Part shown: positions 1-9,720 of the stretch, piece after piece | Layout of the letters: every line of letters begins with the position of its first letter | Position numbering within the stretch: position 1 is the stretch's first letter | Source of the DNA: Sphingopyxis indica | Lineage (GTDB): Bacteria; Pseudomonadota; Alphaproteobacteria; Sphingomonadales; Sphingomonadaceae | Direction of reading: 5' to 3' | Assembly (NCBI RefSeq): GCF_900188185.1 | Contig: NZ_FZPA01000004.1 | Coordinates: 172,045-236,044, forward strand | Length of the DNA: 64,000 nucleotides | Translations under genes and position numbers: made by a program | The notes under the pieces: model-generated | Seen by the model: the letters and a program-made list of their open reading frames with translations, nothing else | The model's database searches: none | Told to the model about the DNA's origin: nothing

Positions 1-579
1 CGGCCGAATACCGACGGCCTTGCGCTCGACAAGGCGGGTCTCGCGACCAACCAGCGCGGCCAGATCGAGGTCGACCATGATTTCCGCACTGCGGTCGACG
101 GCATCTGGGCGATCGGCGACGTCGTGCCGGGGCCGATGCTCGCGCACAAGGCCGAGGACGAAGGCATCGCCTGCGCCGAGAATATCGCGGGGCTGACCGG
201 AATCGTGAACCATGACGTCATCCCGTCGGTTGTCTATACCATGCCCGAAATCGCCGGTGTCGGCCTGACCGAGGAGGCGGCAAAGGAAAAGGGCGAGGTC
301 AAGGTCGGCAAATTCCCGATGCTCGCGAACAGCCGCGCCAAGACCAACCACGAGCCCGACGGCTTCGTGAAGGTGATCGCCGATGCCAAGACCGACCGCG
401 TGCTCGGCGTGTGGTGCATCGCGAGCGTCGCCGGCACGATGATCGCGCAGGCCGCGCAGGCGATGGAATTCGGCGCGACGAGCGAGGACATCGCCTATAC
501 CTGCCACGCGCATCCGACGCACAGCGAGGCGATCAAGGAAGCCGCGATGGCGGTCACGGGCAAGCCGATCCACATCTGA
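1..579 (+). CDS. lpd: Dihydrolipoamide dehydrogenase, C-terminal part (5' end outside window)
   Basis: This is the E3 flavoprotein of 2-oxoacid dehydrogenase complexes, which reoxidises dihydrolipoyl groups with NAD+. The frame is open from base 1, so the start lies outside the window. The visible part begins with the RPNTDGL motif before the second FAD-contacting segment (AIGDVVPGPMLAHKAEDEG). It continues through the dimerisation domain to the catalytic His-Glu dyad region HAHPTHSE near the C-terminus. Roughly 190 residues of an expected 465 are present. A terminator hairpin follows. Confidence is high because motif order and C-terminal length match the family. Confidence 0.96.
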   Translation, partial: RPNTDGLALDKAGLATNQRGQIEVDHDFRTAVDGIWAIGDVVPGPMLAHKAEDEGIACAENIAGLTGIVNHDVIPSVVYTMPEIAGVGLTEEAAKEKGEVKVGKFPMLANSRAKTNHEPDGFVKVIADAKTDRVLGVWCIASVAGTMIAQAAQAMEFGATSEDIAYTCHAHPTHSEAIKEAAMAVTGKPIHI

Positions 580-606
580 TCGGGGCGCCCCGGCGGGAAC
601 GATAGA

Positions 607-640
607 AAAAGGGCGGCAAGGTCACTCCTGCCGCCCTTTT
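607..640. terminator. Rho-independent, probably bidirectional terminator
   Basis: An 11-bp GC-rich inverted repeat (arms AAAGGGCGGCA and TGCCGCCCTTT) encloses a short loop and is followed by a T run on the plus strand and preceded by an A run. It sits between the ends of the convergent lpd gene and the minus-strand proline-rich protein gene, so it can stop transcription from both sides. Confidence 0.85.
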
Positions 641-666
641 GTTTTCGGCAGGATGCCGAATGCAGA

Positions 667-918
667 CTAGGCCTGCGGTTCGGAGTCCGGTTCCTCCGTC
701 GGAGCGGGTGCCGGATCGTCGGTCGGCGCCGGTGCCGGCTCTTCGGTGGGCGCGGGAGCCGGCTCGGTGGTCGGATCGCTGGAGGGATCGGTCGTCGGTT
801 CGGGGGCCGGAGCCGGCTCTTCGGTCGGTGCCGGGGGCTGGGTTTCCTGGGCAATCGCAGCCAGCGGCGAAACGACGAAGCTCGCCGCTATGACGGACAT
901 AATCGCAATCTTACGCAT
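667..918 (-). CDS. Small secreted Pro/Glu/Ala-rich low-complexity protein
   Basis: An 83-residue protein of unknown function. Residues 1-24 (MRKIAIMSVIAASFVVSPLA, then AIAQ) form a typical Sec signal peptide with cleavage expected after AIA or AQ. The mature part is only about 60 residues, built from imperfect repeats of the type PAPTEEPAP with Thr/Asp interruptions, so it is acidic and disordered. The start was chosen at 918 because AGGAGA lies just upstream. A longer in-frame start at 1056 would put the signal peptide in the middle. It could be a periplasmic spacer or a cell-wall-associated peptide; no catalytic motif is visible. Confidence 0.75.
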   Translation of the reverse strand: MRKIAIMSVIAASFVVSPLAAIAQETQPPAPTEEPAPAPEPTTDPSSDPTTEPAPAPTEEPAPAPTDDPAPAPTEEPDSEPQA

Positions 919-1128
919 GATATCTCCTGTGAGTTGAGCGATGAGGTCGGAACCGGACCGCCTCGATCGCGCCGGGCTTGCCTTTTTCCGCAAACCGTGG
1001 GCCGCAACGTGCCCGCCTCCGCCATGGTTCCGGCCCGCCGCCGGCTCCGCGTTCATTGTGGGACGGATGCCTCGATTCGTGCGGCGGGTCGTTCGTATCG
1101 GACCGAACGGCCTCGGCCCAACCGACGG

Positions 1129-1590
1129 TCAGCGCTGCATCAACGCGCGCCAGCGCATCCGGGCCGCATCGCTCCACACGCCTTCGGCCGACGGATAGAA
1201 TTCGGCGAAGACCGGCACGTCGTCGGGGAGGATCACCCACGGCTGCTTGCTGCTCGTGAAAATATGGACGTCGGGCGGGAAGGGCGCCGGATCGTCGAGC
1301 GTTCCGACGCGGACGAAGGACGAGCGCCGTCCCGACGTCGCATAATGACTCCACAGGGCGACGCGGCAGATCGGACAGCGCGCGATTTCCTGTCCCTTGC
1401 CGCTTTCCGAAGGGGTCGGAACATAATCGGGCGTCCCTTCGACCTCCAGCCGGTCGCTTTCGATCACCGCGTTGACAACAAAGGCGCTGCCGGTCTCGCG
1501 CTGGCACCAACGGCAATGGCAGCAGTGAACGATCATCGGCGCGTCGGTCATCCGGTAGCGGACCGCGCCGCAGCTGCATCCGCCTTCCAT
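1129..1590 (-). CDS. GFA-family zinc protein (glutathione-dependent formaldehyde-activating enzyme-like)
   Basis: A 153-residue protein of the GFA / CENP-V fold. The zinc-binding cysteines are visible: CSCG at residues 5-8, CCHCRWC around 23-29, and a later CPIC around 92-95. Family members bind structural and catalytic zinc; the prototype accelerates glutathione-formaldehyde adduct formation, but most bacterial paralogues have no proven substrate. The start is supported by a GGAG-rich ribosome-binding region upstream. It lies head to head with the TRIC-like channel gene, with only about 35 bases between the starts. Confidence 0.88.
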   Translation of the reverse strand: MEGGCSCGAVRYRMTDAPMIVHCCHCRWCQRETGSAFVVNAVIESDRLEVEGTPDYVPTPSESGKGQEIARCPICRVALWSHYATSGRRSSFVRVGTLDDPAPFPPDVHIFTSSKQPWVILPDDVPVFAEFYPSAEGVWSDAARMRWRALMQR

Positions 1591-1625
1591 CGCCCGCTCC
1601 TCTCCGTTGTGCGCCGACGCGTGCG

Positions 1626-2270
1626 ATGATAGCGCCGCAGGCGATGGATGCGCAAACCCTCGTTCGCCTGCTCGACCTTGCCGGCATCGGCGTCTTCGCG
1701 CTGACCGGCGCGTTGATGGCGGTGCGCCTCCGCCAGACCTTCGTCACCGCGGGCTTCTTTGCGCTCGTCACCGGGGTCGGCGGCGGCAGCGTTCGCGACC
1801 TGCTCATCGGCGCACCGGTGTTCTGGGTGCAGGACGGCGCGGTCGCCGCGGTGTGCATCGCGATCGCGCTGATCGTCTGGGTGACCCCCGAGCGCTGGTG
1901 GCGGGGGGATTTGCTCGAATGGGCCGACGCGGTGGGGCTCGCGGCCTATAGCGTGTTCGGCACCTGGAAGGCGATCAGCTGGGGGGTGCCGGTCGTGCCG
2001 GCGCTGTTGATGGGGATCATCACCGGCTGTGTCGGCGGCATCATCCGCGACGTGCTCGCGAGCGTGCCGTCGATCCTGTTGCGCCCCGAAATCTATGTGA
2101 CCGCGGCGGCGCTCGCTTCGGGTCTTTATCTGCTCTTGTTGTGGGCCGGCGCGAGTACCGTCGCCGCCGCCGCCTCCGGCGCCCTCGCCGGCTTCGCGCT
2201 GCGCGGCGCGGCAATCCGCTGGTCGCTCGCGCTCCCCGTCTATCGCGCGGGCGAGGATAAAGAGTTTTAA
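1626..2270 (+). CDS. Trimeric intracellular cation (TRIC) channel family protein, YadS/UPF0126 type
   Basis: A 214-residue inner-membrane protein with about seven hydrophobic segments. It carries two internally repeated signature segments, TGVGGGSVRDLL near residue 48 and TGCVGGIIRDVL near residue 137, the glycine-rich GGGxxRD motif of the UPF0126/TRIC repeat. Bacterial homologues form homotrimeric K+-permeable channels. A second in-frame ATG at 1644 is an alternative start, and neither has a strong Shine-Dalgarno. The physiological role in bacteria is not settled. Confidence 0.88.
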   Translation: MIAPQAMDAQTLVRLLDLAGIGVFALTGALMAVRLRQTFVTAGFFALVTGVGGGSVRDLLIGAPVFWVQDGAVAAVCIAIALIVWVTPERWWRGDLLEWADAVGLAAYSVFGTWKAISWGVPVVPALLMGIITGCVGGIIRDVLASVPSILLRPEIYVTAAALASGLYLLLLWAGASTVAAAASGALAGFALRGAAIRWSLALPVYRAGEDKEF

Positions 2271-2366
2271 ATTGTCATATTTTTCGTTAAGCAGGAACCT
2301 AATGATACCGGGATGACGCCCCGGTGAAAGAAACTGATCGAGGGTCGCAACCATCCTCCCGGGTTC

Positions 2367-2606
2367 ATGAATTTCCTTTTGCTTTCCTTCGGCGCCGGCG
2401 TGGAGGCACCCCCCTGCACCGGATCATGCTCGAATGACGGGTTCGCGGTGTCCGCGCTGGTCCTGCTGTCGGCGCTGACGCTCCTCTGGTTCGCCGGACG
2501 CGCATTGATGCCACATTGGCGCAGCCTTGCGGCGAGGATCCTTCGGTCGCGGACGTCGAGCATCCGGATGCGGTCCGAAAGGCTCTGGATCGACGCACTC
2601 TTTTGA
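2367..2606 (+). CDS. Possible small membrane protein, unrecognised
   Basis: A 79-codon frame with one convincing hydrophobic segment (FAVSALVLLSALTLLWFAG, about residues 26-44) followed by a basic Arg-rich tail. No family is recognised. The ribosome-binding site is weak, and the stretch 2271-2722 otherwise contains only hairpin repeats. It may be a real single-span protein or a chance frame in high-GC DNA. Confidence 0.3.
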   Translation: MNFLLLSFGAGVEAPPCTGSCSNDGFAVSALVLLSALTLLWFAGRALMPHWRSLAARILRSRTSSIRMRSERLWIDALF

Positions 2607-2629
2607 AAGAAGCCACGCCAACGCGGGGA

Positions 2630-2690
2630 CCCATCTTCTGACGATCAACCCCGGGGCCGTCCGAAGATGGGCTCCCGCCATCGCGGGAGC
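2630..2690. repeat. Two adjacent intergenic hairpins
   Basis: The first inverted repeat pairs CCCATCTTC (2630-2638) with GAAGATGGG (2663-2671). The second pairs GCTCCCG (2671-2677) with CGGGAGC (2684-2690). They lie just beyond the 3' end of sppA and may act as its transcript end, though no T run is present. Confidence 0.6.
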
Positions 2691-2722
2691 GCACGGTTCA
2701 TTCAATCAAACCTGACCCCGCG

Positions 2723-4702
2723 CTAGTTGAGCAGCAGCGCGATGCTGGCAAGCCAGCCCTTCGTCCCGGCCGCCCGGCGCGGCAGTGCTGGCTGATAGGC
2801 GCGGCAGTCGAGGCACGCGGCCTGCACCGACCCCGCATCGGTCAGCAGCGACAGATCCTGCACCAGCCGCCGCTCGGTCAGCTGGCGGTTCAGCGCCGCG
2901 AGACCGAACCAGCCGCGCGGCGCGCGCGCCGTCTGGTCCTTGTCGGGACCGAACAGCTCGGCCAGCATCTTCGAAAATTCGCTCGGCTCGTCCTCGAAAT
3001 ATTCGGCGTGATAGTCGCCGTCGATCTTCGCGAGCTTCGCCGCCGCCGCCATCGCGTCGGGCAGCCCGCCGAACTGATCGACGAGGCCGATCTGGCGCGC
3101 GGTGCCGCCCGCCCACACGCGCCCTTCGGCGATCGTGCGGACCTTTTCGATCGGCTGCTTGCGGCTCTTGGCGACGAGGCCGGTGAAGCGCGCGTAGATA
3201 TCTTCGACGCTCGCCTGCGCGAGCTGGTTGAACGTCTCGTTCACCCCGCCGAGCAGGTCGGGCTGGCCCGACAGCGGCGTCGTCGCGATGCCGTCGGCGT
3301 TGACGCCGATCTTGGCGAGCGCCTTGTCGAAGCTCGGCAAAATGCCGAACACGCCGATCGAACCGGTGATCGTGTCGGGCTCGGCAAAGATGCGGTCGGC
3401 GGGGGTGGAGACCCAATAGCCGCCCGACGCGGCGACATTCGCCATCGACACGACGATCGGTTTCTTCTTCGCCTTCGCGGCGAGCAGCGCCTGGCGGATC
3501 TGTTCGGATGCCATCACCGAACCGCCGGGGGAGTCGACGCGCAGCACGATCGCTTTCACAGCGTCGTCGCTCGCCGCGTCGAGGATATGGTTCGCGATCG
3601 TCTCGCCGCCCGCCGTGCCGTTCGACGCCTCGCCATCGACGATCTCGCCGACGACGGGGACGACGCCGATCGTGCTGCCCTTCTCTTCGGGCGGGTTGGC
3701 CGCAACCCAGGTGTCGAGCGGGATCGCGTTATAGTCCCACGGCCGGCTGTCGTCGGACACGCCGCTGATTTCGGCGACGCGCTCGTCGAACGCCATGTGG
3801 CTGCCGAGCTTGTCGACGAGCCCGGCATCGAGCGAGGCTTTCGACAGGTCGTTGCCTGCCGCCTTCACCAGCCCGGGCGTGTCGGCGATGAAGGCGTCGA
3901 GCTTTGCCTTGGACCGCGCCTTCTTCACCTCGCCCAGCCAATCGTCCCACAACACGCCCGCATAGGCCAGGTTGGCTTCGCGCGCCTCGGGCGACTGGTC
4001 GCTGCGCAGAAAGGGTTCGACCGCGCTCTTGAAGGTGCCGACGCGATAGATGTGCGCCGTGATGCCGAGCCGGTCCATCAGCCCCTTGTAATAGAGCCGC
4101 GACCCGCCCGGCCCGGCGATCGCGACGCCGCCGATCGGGTCCGACCAGATTTCGCTCGCGTGCGCGGCGAGCTGATAGCTGTCGGTCGTGTAGGCGGTGG
4201 CAAAGGCCAGCACCGGCTTCTTCTTCGCGCGCACCTTGTCGATCGCGGCACCGATCTCGGACAGCGACACCTGCCCGCCGCCAAGGAAGCGATCGAGGTC
4301 GAGCACCACCGCGCTCACCCGGTCGTCGTCGGCCGCGGTCTCGATCGCATGAACGACGTCGCGGACGCGAAATTCGCGCAGCTGTTGCCCGCCCGACAGC
4401 GCGGCGAGCGGATCGACCTCGGCGGGCTGCTCGGTGACGACCCCGTCGAGTTCGAGCACGAGCGCGCCCTTGCTTACCGGCAGCGCGGCATTGGGGCGCC
4501 CGGTGAGCAGGCCGAACAGGACGACGAAAAACAGCAGCAGAAAGATCAGCGCGAGCCCATCCTTGATCGCGACGAGCAGGTTCCAGACCTTGCGCGGAAA
4601 GCTGGTCGCAGGGCGCGGCGCGGGGGCGCCCGGCGGCGCGGCGCGCACGGGGATGGCCCAGGGACCCTGGCTGTTCGGCGGCGTAGAGGTGGTGTCGGTC
4701 AT
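2723..4702 (-). CDS. sppA: Signal peptide peptidase SppA, 67-kDa (long) type
   Basis: A membrane-anchored serine protease that degrades cleaved signal peptides. The 659-residue protein has a cytoplasmic Pro/Ala-rich N-terminus, one transmembrane helix (about residues 48-66) and two tandem S49 domains, as in E. coli SppA. The catalytic lysine is seen as K225 in GTFKSAVEPF and the nucleophile as S426 in ANVAASGGYW, matching the Ser/Lys dyad split between the two domains. The start at 4702 (MTDTTS) was preferred over an upstream in-frame ATG at 4873, which would overlap the neighbouring epimerase gene. It lies downstream of that gene on the same strand. Confidence 0.95.
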   Translation of the reverse strand: MTDTTSTPPNSQGPWAIPVRAAPPGAPAPRPATSFPRKVWNLLVAIKDGLALIFLLLFFVVLFGLLTGRPNAALPVSKGALVLELDGVVTEQPAEVDPLAALSGGQQLREFRVRDVVHAIETAADDDRVSAVVLDLDRFLGGGQVSLSEIGAAIDKVRAKKKPVLAFATAYTTDSYQLAAHASEIWSDPIGGVAIAGPGGSRLYYKGLMDRLGITAHIYRVGTFKSAVEPFLRSDQSPEAREANLAYAGVLWDDWLGEVKKARSKAKLDAFIADTPGLVKAAGNDLSKASLDAGLVDKLGSHMAFDERVAEISGVSDDSRPWDYNAIPLDTWVAANPPEEKGSTIGVVPVVGEIVDGEASNGTAGGETIANHILDAASDDAVKAIVLRVDSPGGSVMASEQIRQALLAAKAKKKPIVVSMANVAASGGYWVSTPADRIFAEPDTITGSIGVFGILPSFDKALAKIGVNADGIATTPLSGQPDLLGGVNETFNQLAQASVEDIYARFTGLVAKSRKQPIEKVRTIAEGRVWAGGTARQIGLVDQFGGLPDAMAAAAKLAKIDGDYHAEYFEDEPSEFSKMLAELFGPDKDQTARAPRGWFGLAALNRQLTERRLVQDLSLLTDAGSVQAACLDCRAYQPALPRRAAGTKGWLASIALLLN

Positions 4703-4772
4703 GTCTGCAGAAGTAATCGCGGCATCCACCCTTGGCAATGCACGCTTCGACGGACGACGTTTGGGGCCGGAT

Positions 4773-5690
4773 CTAGAGCCAGCCCTCGCGTCGATACCAG
4801 CGAACGGTTTCGGCGAGCGCGTCGTCGGTCGCGATTTCGGGTTGCCACAGATCGGACGGCGGACAGGCGCCATCGGCGACCACCCAGTCGGGATGCGCGA
4901 TATAGCGCGCGCGGTCGGGGGTCAGCTTGGCGCGGCCGCGGCGCAGCAGCGGGTCGAGCCGCCCGCCGGCTTTGAGCAGCGATGCCGGAATGGCGAGCGT
5001 CGAGACGCGGCTGCGCCCGACCGCGCGGCCGATCGCGCGCGCGAAGGCGCGGTGGGTCCAGCCGCCCGGCTCGCCGTCGTCGGGTTCATAGACCTGCGCG
5101 ATGCTCGCCTCGCGATCGGCGGCGAGTGCGACGAGCAGCCGCGCGAGCTCGTCGACATAGATCGCCGACATGCGCCCGGCGGGGGGAAGCAAGGCGATGC
5201 CGCGCCGCGCCATGCGAAACAGGTCGAGCATCTCGGTGTCGCCGGGTCCGAAGACCGCGGGCGGGCGCACGATCGTCCAGTCGAGCCCGCTTTCGCACAC
5301 GATCGTTTCGGCGCGCGCCTTCGACCAGCTATAGTTCGACAGTTCGGCCTCGCGCGCGGCGAGCGAGGAGACATGGACGAAGCGCGCGACCCCCGCCGCG
5401 CGCGCGGCGTCGACGACATGGCGCGTCGCGGTCGCATTGCCCGCCTCGAAATCGGCGCGCGTCGGGACGTTGACGACCCCCGCGATATGCATCACCGCGT
5501 CGCTGCCCTGCGTCATCGCGGCGAGCGCGTCGGGCCGGTCGAGCGCGCCCGCGATCCAGGTCACGCCTTCGCGCTCGGGCTGGGGGCGGCGGGTGAGCGC
5601 GCGGACGTGCCAGCCCGCCGCGACCGCCCGCGCCAGCGTTGCCCGGCCGACGAAGCCGGTCGCGCCGGTCATCGCGAGGGTGGGGGTCAT
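4773..5690 (-). CDS. NAD(P)-dependent epimerase/dehydratase-like extended SDR
   Basis: A 305-residue Rossmann protein. The nucleotide-binding TGATGFVG motif is at residues 8-15 and the active-site motif YSWSK (YxxxK) near residues 145-149, preceded by the HVSSLAA strand. It resembles the complex I NDUFA9-like or nucleoside-diphosphate-sugar epimerase-like members of the extended SDRs. The substrate cannot be read from sequence. It sits between proB and sppA on the same strand; a two-hairpin repeat separates it from proB. Confidence 0.88.
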   Translation of the reverse strand: MTPTLAMTGATGFVGRATLARAVAAGWHVRALTRRPQPEREGVTWIAGALDRPDALAAMTQGSDAVMHIAGVVNVPTRADFEAGNATATRHVVDAARAAGVARFVHVSSLAAREAELSNYSWSKARAETIVCESGLDWTIVRPPAVFGPGDTEMLDLFRMARRGIALLPPAGRMSAIYVDELARLLVALAADREASIAQVYEPDDGEPGGWTHRAFARAIGRAVGRSRVSTLAIPASLLKAGGRLDPLLRRGRAKLTPDRARYIAHPDWVVADGACPPSDLWQPEIATDDALAETVRWYRREGWL

Positions 5691-5692
5691 CT

Positions 5693-5812
5693 TCCCCCCT
5701 CCCGCTTGCGGGAGGGGCAGCGAGACTTGCGAACTTGTTCGCTAATCGCAGCGGGGTGGGCCGTTGCAACGTCGCTGCCCACCCCCAACCCCTCCCGCAA
5801 GCGGGAGGGGGG
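5693..5812. repeat. Composite inverted repeat, family A copy 1
   Basis: The unit starts with a perfect hairpin (5696-5717, stem CCCCTCCCGC) and ends with a near-identical one (5789-5810). Between them lie the linker GCAGCGAGACTTG, a small hairpin, the linker TCGCAGCGGGGTGG, and a GGGGTGGGC/GCCCACCCC pair (5753-5761 with 5777-5785). A second copy with the same linkers but different stem sequences is at 9541-9675. It lies between proB and the SDR gene. Confidence 0.85.
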
Positions 5813-5883
5813 AGGCATCGCCCTGTGCCTATGCGATTGCCCGCCCCCCTGAAGGGAAGGGGCTTCAAAAGATCGGCTGGCCT

Positions 5884-6990
5884 TCACAGCAGCACCAGAT
5901 GATCGCGGTGGACCATTGCGCTGCGCGGGGCATAGCCGAGCGCGGCGGCTTGCGCCTCGCGCCCGAGGCCCAGGATCGCGGCGGCGTCGGCGGCGGGATA
6001 TTCGGACAGGCCGCGCGCGACGGTGCGGCCGTCGGGGCCGGCGATGTCGAGGATGTCGCCGCGCGCGAACTCGCCGCTCGCGCTTGTGATCCCCGCGGCG
6101 AGCAGGCTCGCGCCGCCCTGCAGCGCCTTGACCGCGCCCGCGTCGATGACGAGCCGGCCCCTGGCGGTGAGCCCGCCGGCGAGCCACGCCTTGCGCGCGC
6201 TCGCGCCCTTTTCGGCGACGAAGATCGTGTGCCGCGCCGCGGTCGACAGCGGCCGCTCGATGCGGCCCGAGGTGATGGCCAGATGCGCGCCGGCCGCGCC
6301 GGCGATGCGCGCTGCGGCGATCTTCGATACCATGCCGCCCGATCCCATGCCCGACGCCGATCCCGCATCGGCCATCGCCTCGATCTCGGCGTCGATGCGC
6401 TCGACGCGCGCGATATGCTGCGCGCCCGCCAGCGCCGGGTTGCGGTCGTAAAGCCCGTCGATGTCGGACAGCAGCACGACGCCCTGCGCCCCCGCCGCCT
6501 GCGCGATGCGCGCGGCGAGCCGGTCGTTGTCGCCGAAACGGATTTCCTCGGTCGCGACGCTGTCATTCTCGTTGATCACCGGCACCACGCCAAGGCCGAG
6601 CAGCCGGCCCAGCGTCGCGGCGGCGTTGAGGTAGCGGCGGCGATGCTCGAGGTCGTCCAGCGTCACGAGCATCTGCGCCGCGGTCAGCCCCTCGGCGCCG
6701 AGCACCTCGGCCCACACCTGGCTCAGCGCGATCTGCCCGGTCGCCGCGGCCGCCTGCGCGTCCTCGAGGCTCGCGCGGCCGCCCTTCGGCAGTCCGAGCC
6801 GCCGCGCGCCGAGCGCGATCGCGCCCGACGATACCACCGCGACCTGCTGCCCCGCACGGGCGCGTTCGGCGATGTCGGCGGCGATCCCTGCCAGCCAGTC
6901 GCGCCGCACCGCGCCGCCTTCGTCGACGAGCAGCGCCGACCCGATCTTGACGATCAGCCGCGGGCAGGAGGCGGGGGCGAAAAGGCTCAT
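5884..6990 (-). CDS. proB: Glutamate 5-kinase
   Basis: Catalyses ATP-dependent phosphorylation of glutamate, the first step of proline synthesis. The 368-residue length matches E. coli ProB (367). The N-terminal amino-acid-kinase domain starts with LIVKIGSALL and contains VSSGAIALG, the INENDSV motif and the FGDNDRLAA segment. A C-terminal PUA domain follows (ARGRLVIDAGA onward). The start at 6990 (MSLFAP) gives the family length; an upstream ATG at 7041 would add an atypical leader. No proA is adjacent. In sphingomonads proB is commonly next to obgE; here a plus-strand methyltransferase gene lies between them. Confidence 0.96.
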   Translation of the reverse strand: MSLFAPASCPRLIVKIGSALLVDEGGAVRRDWLAGIAADIAERARAGQQVAVVSSGAIALGARRLGLPKGGRASLEDAQAAAATGQIALSQVWAEVLGAEGLTAAQMLVTLDDLEHRRRYLNAAATLGRLLGLGVVPVINENDSVATEEIRFGDNDRLAARIAQAAGAQGVVLLSDIDGLYDRNPALAGAQHIARVERIDAEIEAMADAGSASGMGSGGMVSKIAAARIAGAAGAHLAITSGRIERPLSTAARHTIFVAEKGASARKAWLAGGLTARGRLVIDAGAVKALQGGASLLAAGITSASGEFARGDILDIAGPDGRTVARGLSEYPAADAAAILGLGREAQAAALGYAPRSAMVHRDHLVLL

Positions 6991-7122
6991 GCCTGCGCCG
7001 ATAGCGCGGCATCGGGGGAGTGCCAATGCGAATGTCTGCACTGGTGGCCGGGATATGCTATGCTGTCGCTCTCATCGAGCCCTTCTGGAGAGTCGCGCTA
7101 CCCCATTTGGAGGAGCGGAACG

Positions 7123-8184
7123 ATGACGACCGAACTGAACGAAGAAAAGCTGCACGCCTTCGTCGGCAAGATGCTCGGCGACGTCGGCGGCGGGATGAGC
7201 GTGCCCACGGTGCGGCTGGGCTTCCGGCTCGGGCTGTTCGAGGCGCTCGCCGGAGGACCGGCGACGGCGCGCGAGCTCGCGGCGCGCGCGGGTGGGCTGC
7301 ACGAACGCTATGTCCGCGAATGGGCGCTCGCGCAGGCGGCGAACGGCTATATCGACTATGATGCGGACGCCGATCGTTTCAGCATCTCGCCCGAACAGGC
7401 GATGGTGTTCGTGAACCCCGACAGCCCCGTCTATCTGGCCGGCGCGTTCGAGATCATCGCGGCGATGATCGAGGCCGAGGCGAAGGTCGAGGAATGTTTC
7501 CGGCACGGCTCGGGCGTGCGCTGGGGCGATCATGCCGGCTGCCTGTTCTGCGCGACCGGCGCCTTTTTCCGCCCCGGCTATGTCAACAATATCGTCCAGG
7601 CGTGGATCCCGTCGCTGGGCGGCGTCGAGGCGAAGCTCAAAAAAGGCGCGCGCGTTGCCGACGTCGGCTGCGGCGTCGGCTTTTCGACCCTGCTGATGGC
7701 CGATGCCTATCCCGAAAGCGAATTCGTCGGCTTCGATTTCCACGAACCGTCGATCGAGGAGGCGCGGCGCCACGCCGAAGGCCATGGCTATGGCGACCGC
7801 GTGCGCTTCGAGGTCGCGACCGCGAAGGAGATCGCCGAGGACGGCTTCGACCTGATCACCATGTACGACTGCCTGCACGACATGGGCGACCCGCGCGGCT
7901 GCGCCCGGCATATGCGGCAGATATTGGCGCCCGAGGGAAGCTGGATGATCGTCGAGCCGATCGCGGGCGACAATCCGGAGGAAAATATGAACCCGGTCGG
8001 CCGCCTCTATTACAATGCCTCGACGATGATCTGCGTCCCCACCTCGCTCGATCAGGAAGTGGGCGAGGGGCTCGGCGCGCAGGCGGGCGAGGCACGGCTG
8101 TCGCAGATCGTGCGCGAAGGCGGCTTCCGCAATGTACGCCGCGCGACCGAAGGGCCGTTCAACATGGTGCTCGAGGCGCGCTGA
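7123..8184 (+). CDS. Class I SAM-dependent methyltransferase with N-terminal winged-helix domain
   Basis: A 353-residue protein with the two-part layout of the Rv2258c-like methyltransferases. Residues 20-90 form a winged-helix-like dimerisation domain (LGFRLGLFEALAGGPATARE). The Rossmann methyltransferase core carries motif I VADVGCGVGFST near residue 180 and the motif IV region LITMYDCLHDMGDP near 245. The start at 7123 is fixed by AGGAG seven bases upstream; the much longer open frame upstream has no gene-like content. The substrate is unknown. It is transcribed opposite to its neighbours proB and obgE. Confidence 0.9.
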   Translation: MTTELNEEKLHAFVGKMLGDVGGGMSVPTVRLGFRLGLFEALAGGPATARELAARAGGLHERYVREWALAQAANGYIDYDADADRFSISPEQAMVFVNPDSPVYLAGAFEIIAAMIEAEAKVEECFRHGSGVRWGDHAGCLFCATGAFFRPGYVNNIVQAWIPSLGGVEAKLKKGARVADVGCGVGFSTLLMADAYPESEFVGFDFHEPSIEEARRHAEGHGYGDRVRFEVATAKEIAEDGFDLITMYDCLHDMGDPRGCARHMRQILAPEGSWMIVEPIAGDNPEENMNPVGRLYYNASTMICVPTSLDQEVGEGLGAQAGEARLSQIVREGGFRNVRRATEGPFNMVLEAR

Positions 8185-8200
8185 GCCGAAGCAAACTCCA

Positions 8201-8356
8201 CCGTCTCCCCGAGCGAAGACGAGGGGCTCGTTCGAGCGGAGCGAGAACCGCAGCGTCGCAGCCTCGACTTCGCTCGGCCGAGCCCCTCGTCTTCGGCCAA
8301 TGGCCGAAGTTTATCCTGAGCGCCCGCCAGGGCAGTCGAAGGGCTCGGGGAGACGG
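8201..8356. repeat. Nested intergenic inverted repeat between convergent genes
   Basis: Outer arms CCGTCTCCCCGAGC (8201-8214) and GCTCGGGGAGACGG (8343-8356) enclose a second pair, CGAAGACGAGGGGCTCG and its complement (ending about 8295). Further short palindromes lie inside (GGCCAATGGCC). It sits between the ends of the methyltransferase gene and obgE and could work as a two-way transcript end. Confidence 0.75.
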
Positions 8357-8381
8357 AATCCTCTGGATTTTCTGCATTCGC

Positions 8382-9440
<1,059 letters not shown>

Positions 9441-9540
9441 TTAGGGGGAAGGCGGGGATTTGGCTAGGTGGCGCCGGATTTCGCAGGCAGCGGGATCAAG
9501 CGTCGGTATGGGGATTTTTGAGGTAGGGGGAGCGGCCATA

Positions 9541-9675
9541 TCCCAACCCCTCCTCTTCAGAGGAGGGGCAGCGAGACTTGGGCGCTTCGCGCCCTAGTCG
9601 CAGCGGGGTGGTGCTCGAAGCCTTGCGCGCTGTCGCGCGCCACCACCCCAACCCCTCCTCTGAAGAGGAGGGGCT
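9541..9675. repeat. Composite inverted repeat, family A copy 2
   Basis: This copy has the same architecture as 5693-5812: end hairpins at 9547-9568 and 9652-9673 (stem CCCCTCCTCT), the conserved linker GCAGCGAGACTTG, an internal hairpin (GGGCGC/GCGCCC) and the linker TCGCAGCGGGGTGG. The stem sequences differ from copy 1 but remain self-complementary. It lies between the TetR gene and obgE. Confidence 0.85.
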
Positions 9676-9720
9676 TACTATACTTGCAGCCGTTCAAAGC
9701 CCGTCACTCGCGCTATGCTT

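Noticed and set aside
2288..2320. A further sigma-EcfG promoter (GGAAC near 2290)
   Set aside because: GGAAC is present, but 16 or 17 bases later the sequence reads GACG or ACGC, not CGTT, and the downstream frame is itself doubtful.
3008..4975. A 655-codon plus-strand open frame opposite sppA
   Set aside because: It is a shadow of sppA produced by high GC content; its residues are Arg/Ala/Asp-rich without domain motifs, whereas the minus strand carries both S49 catalytic residues.
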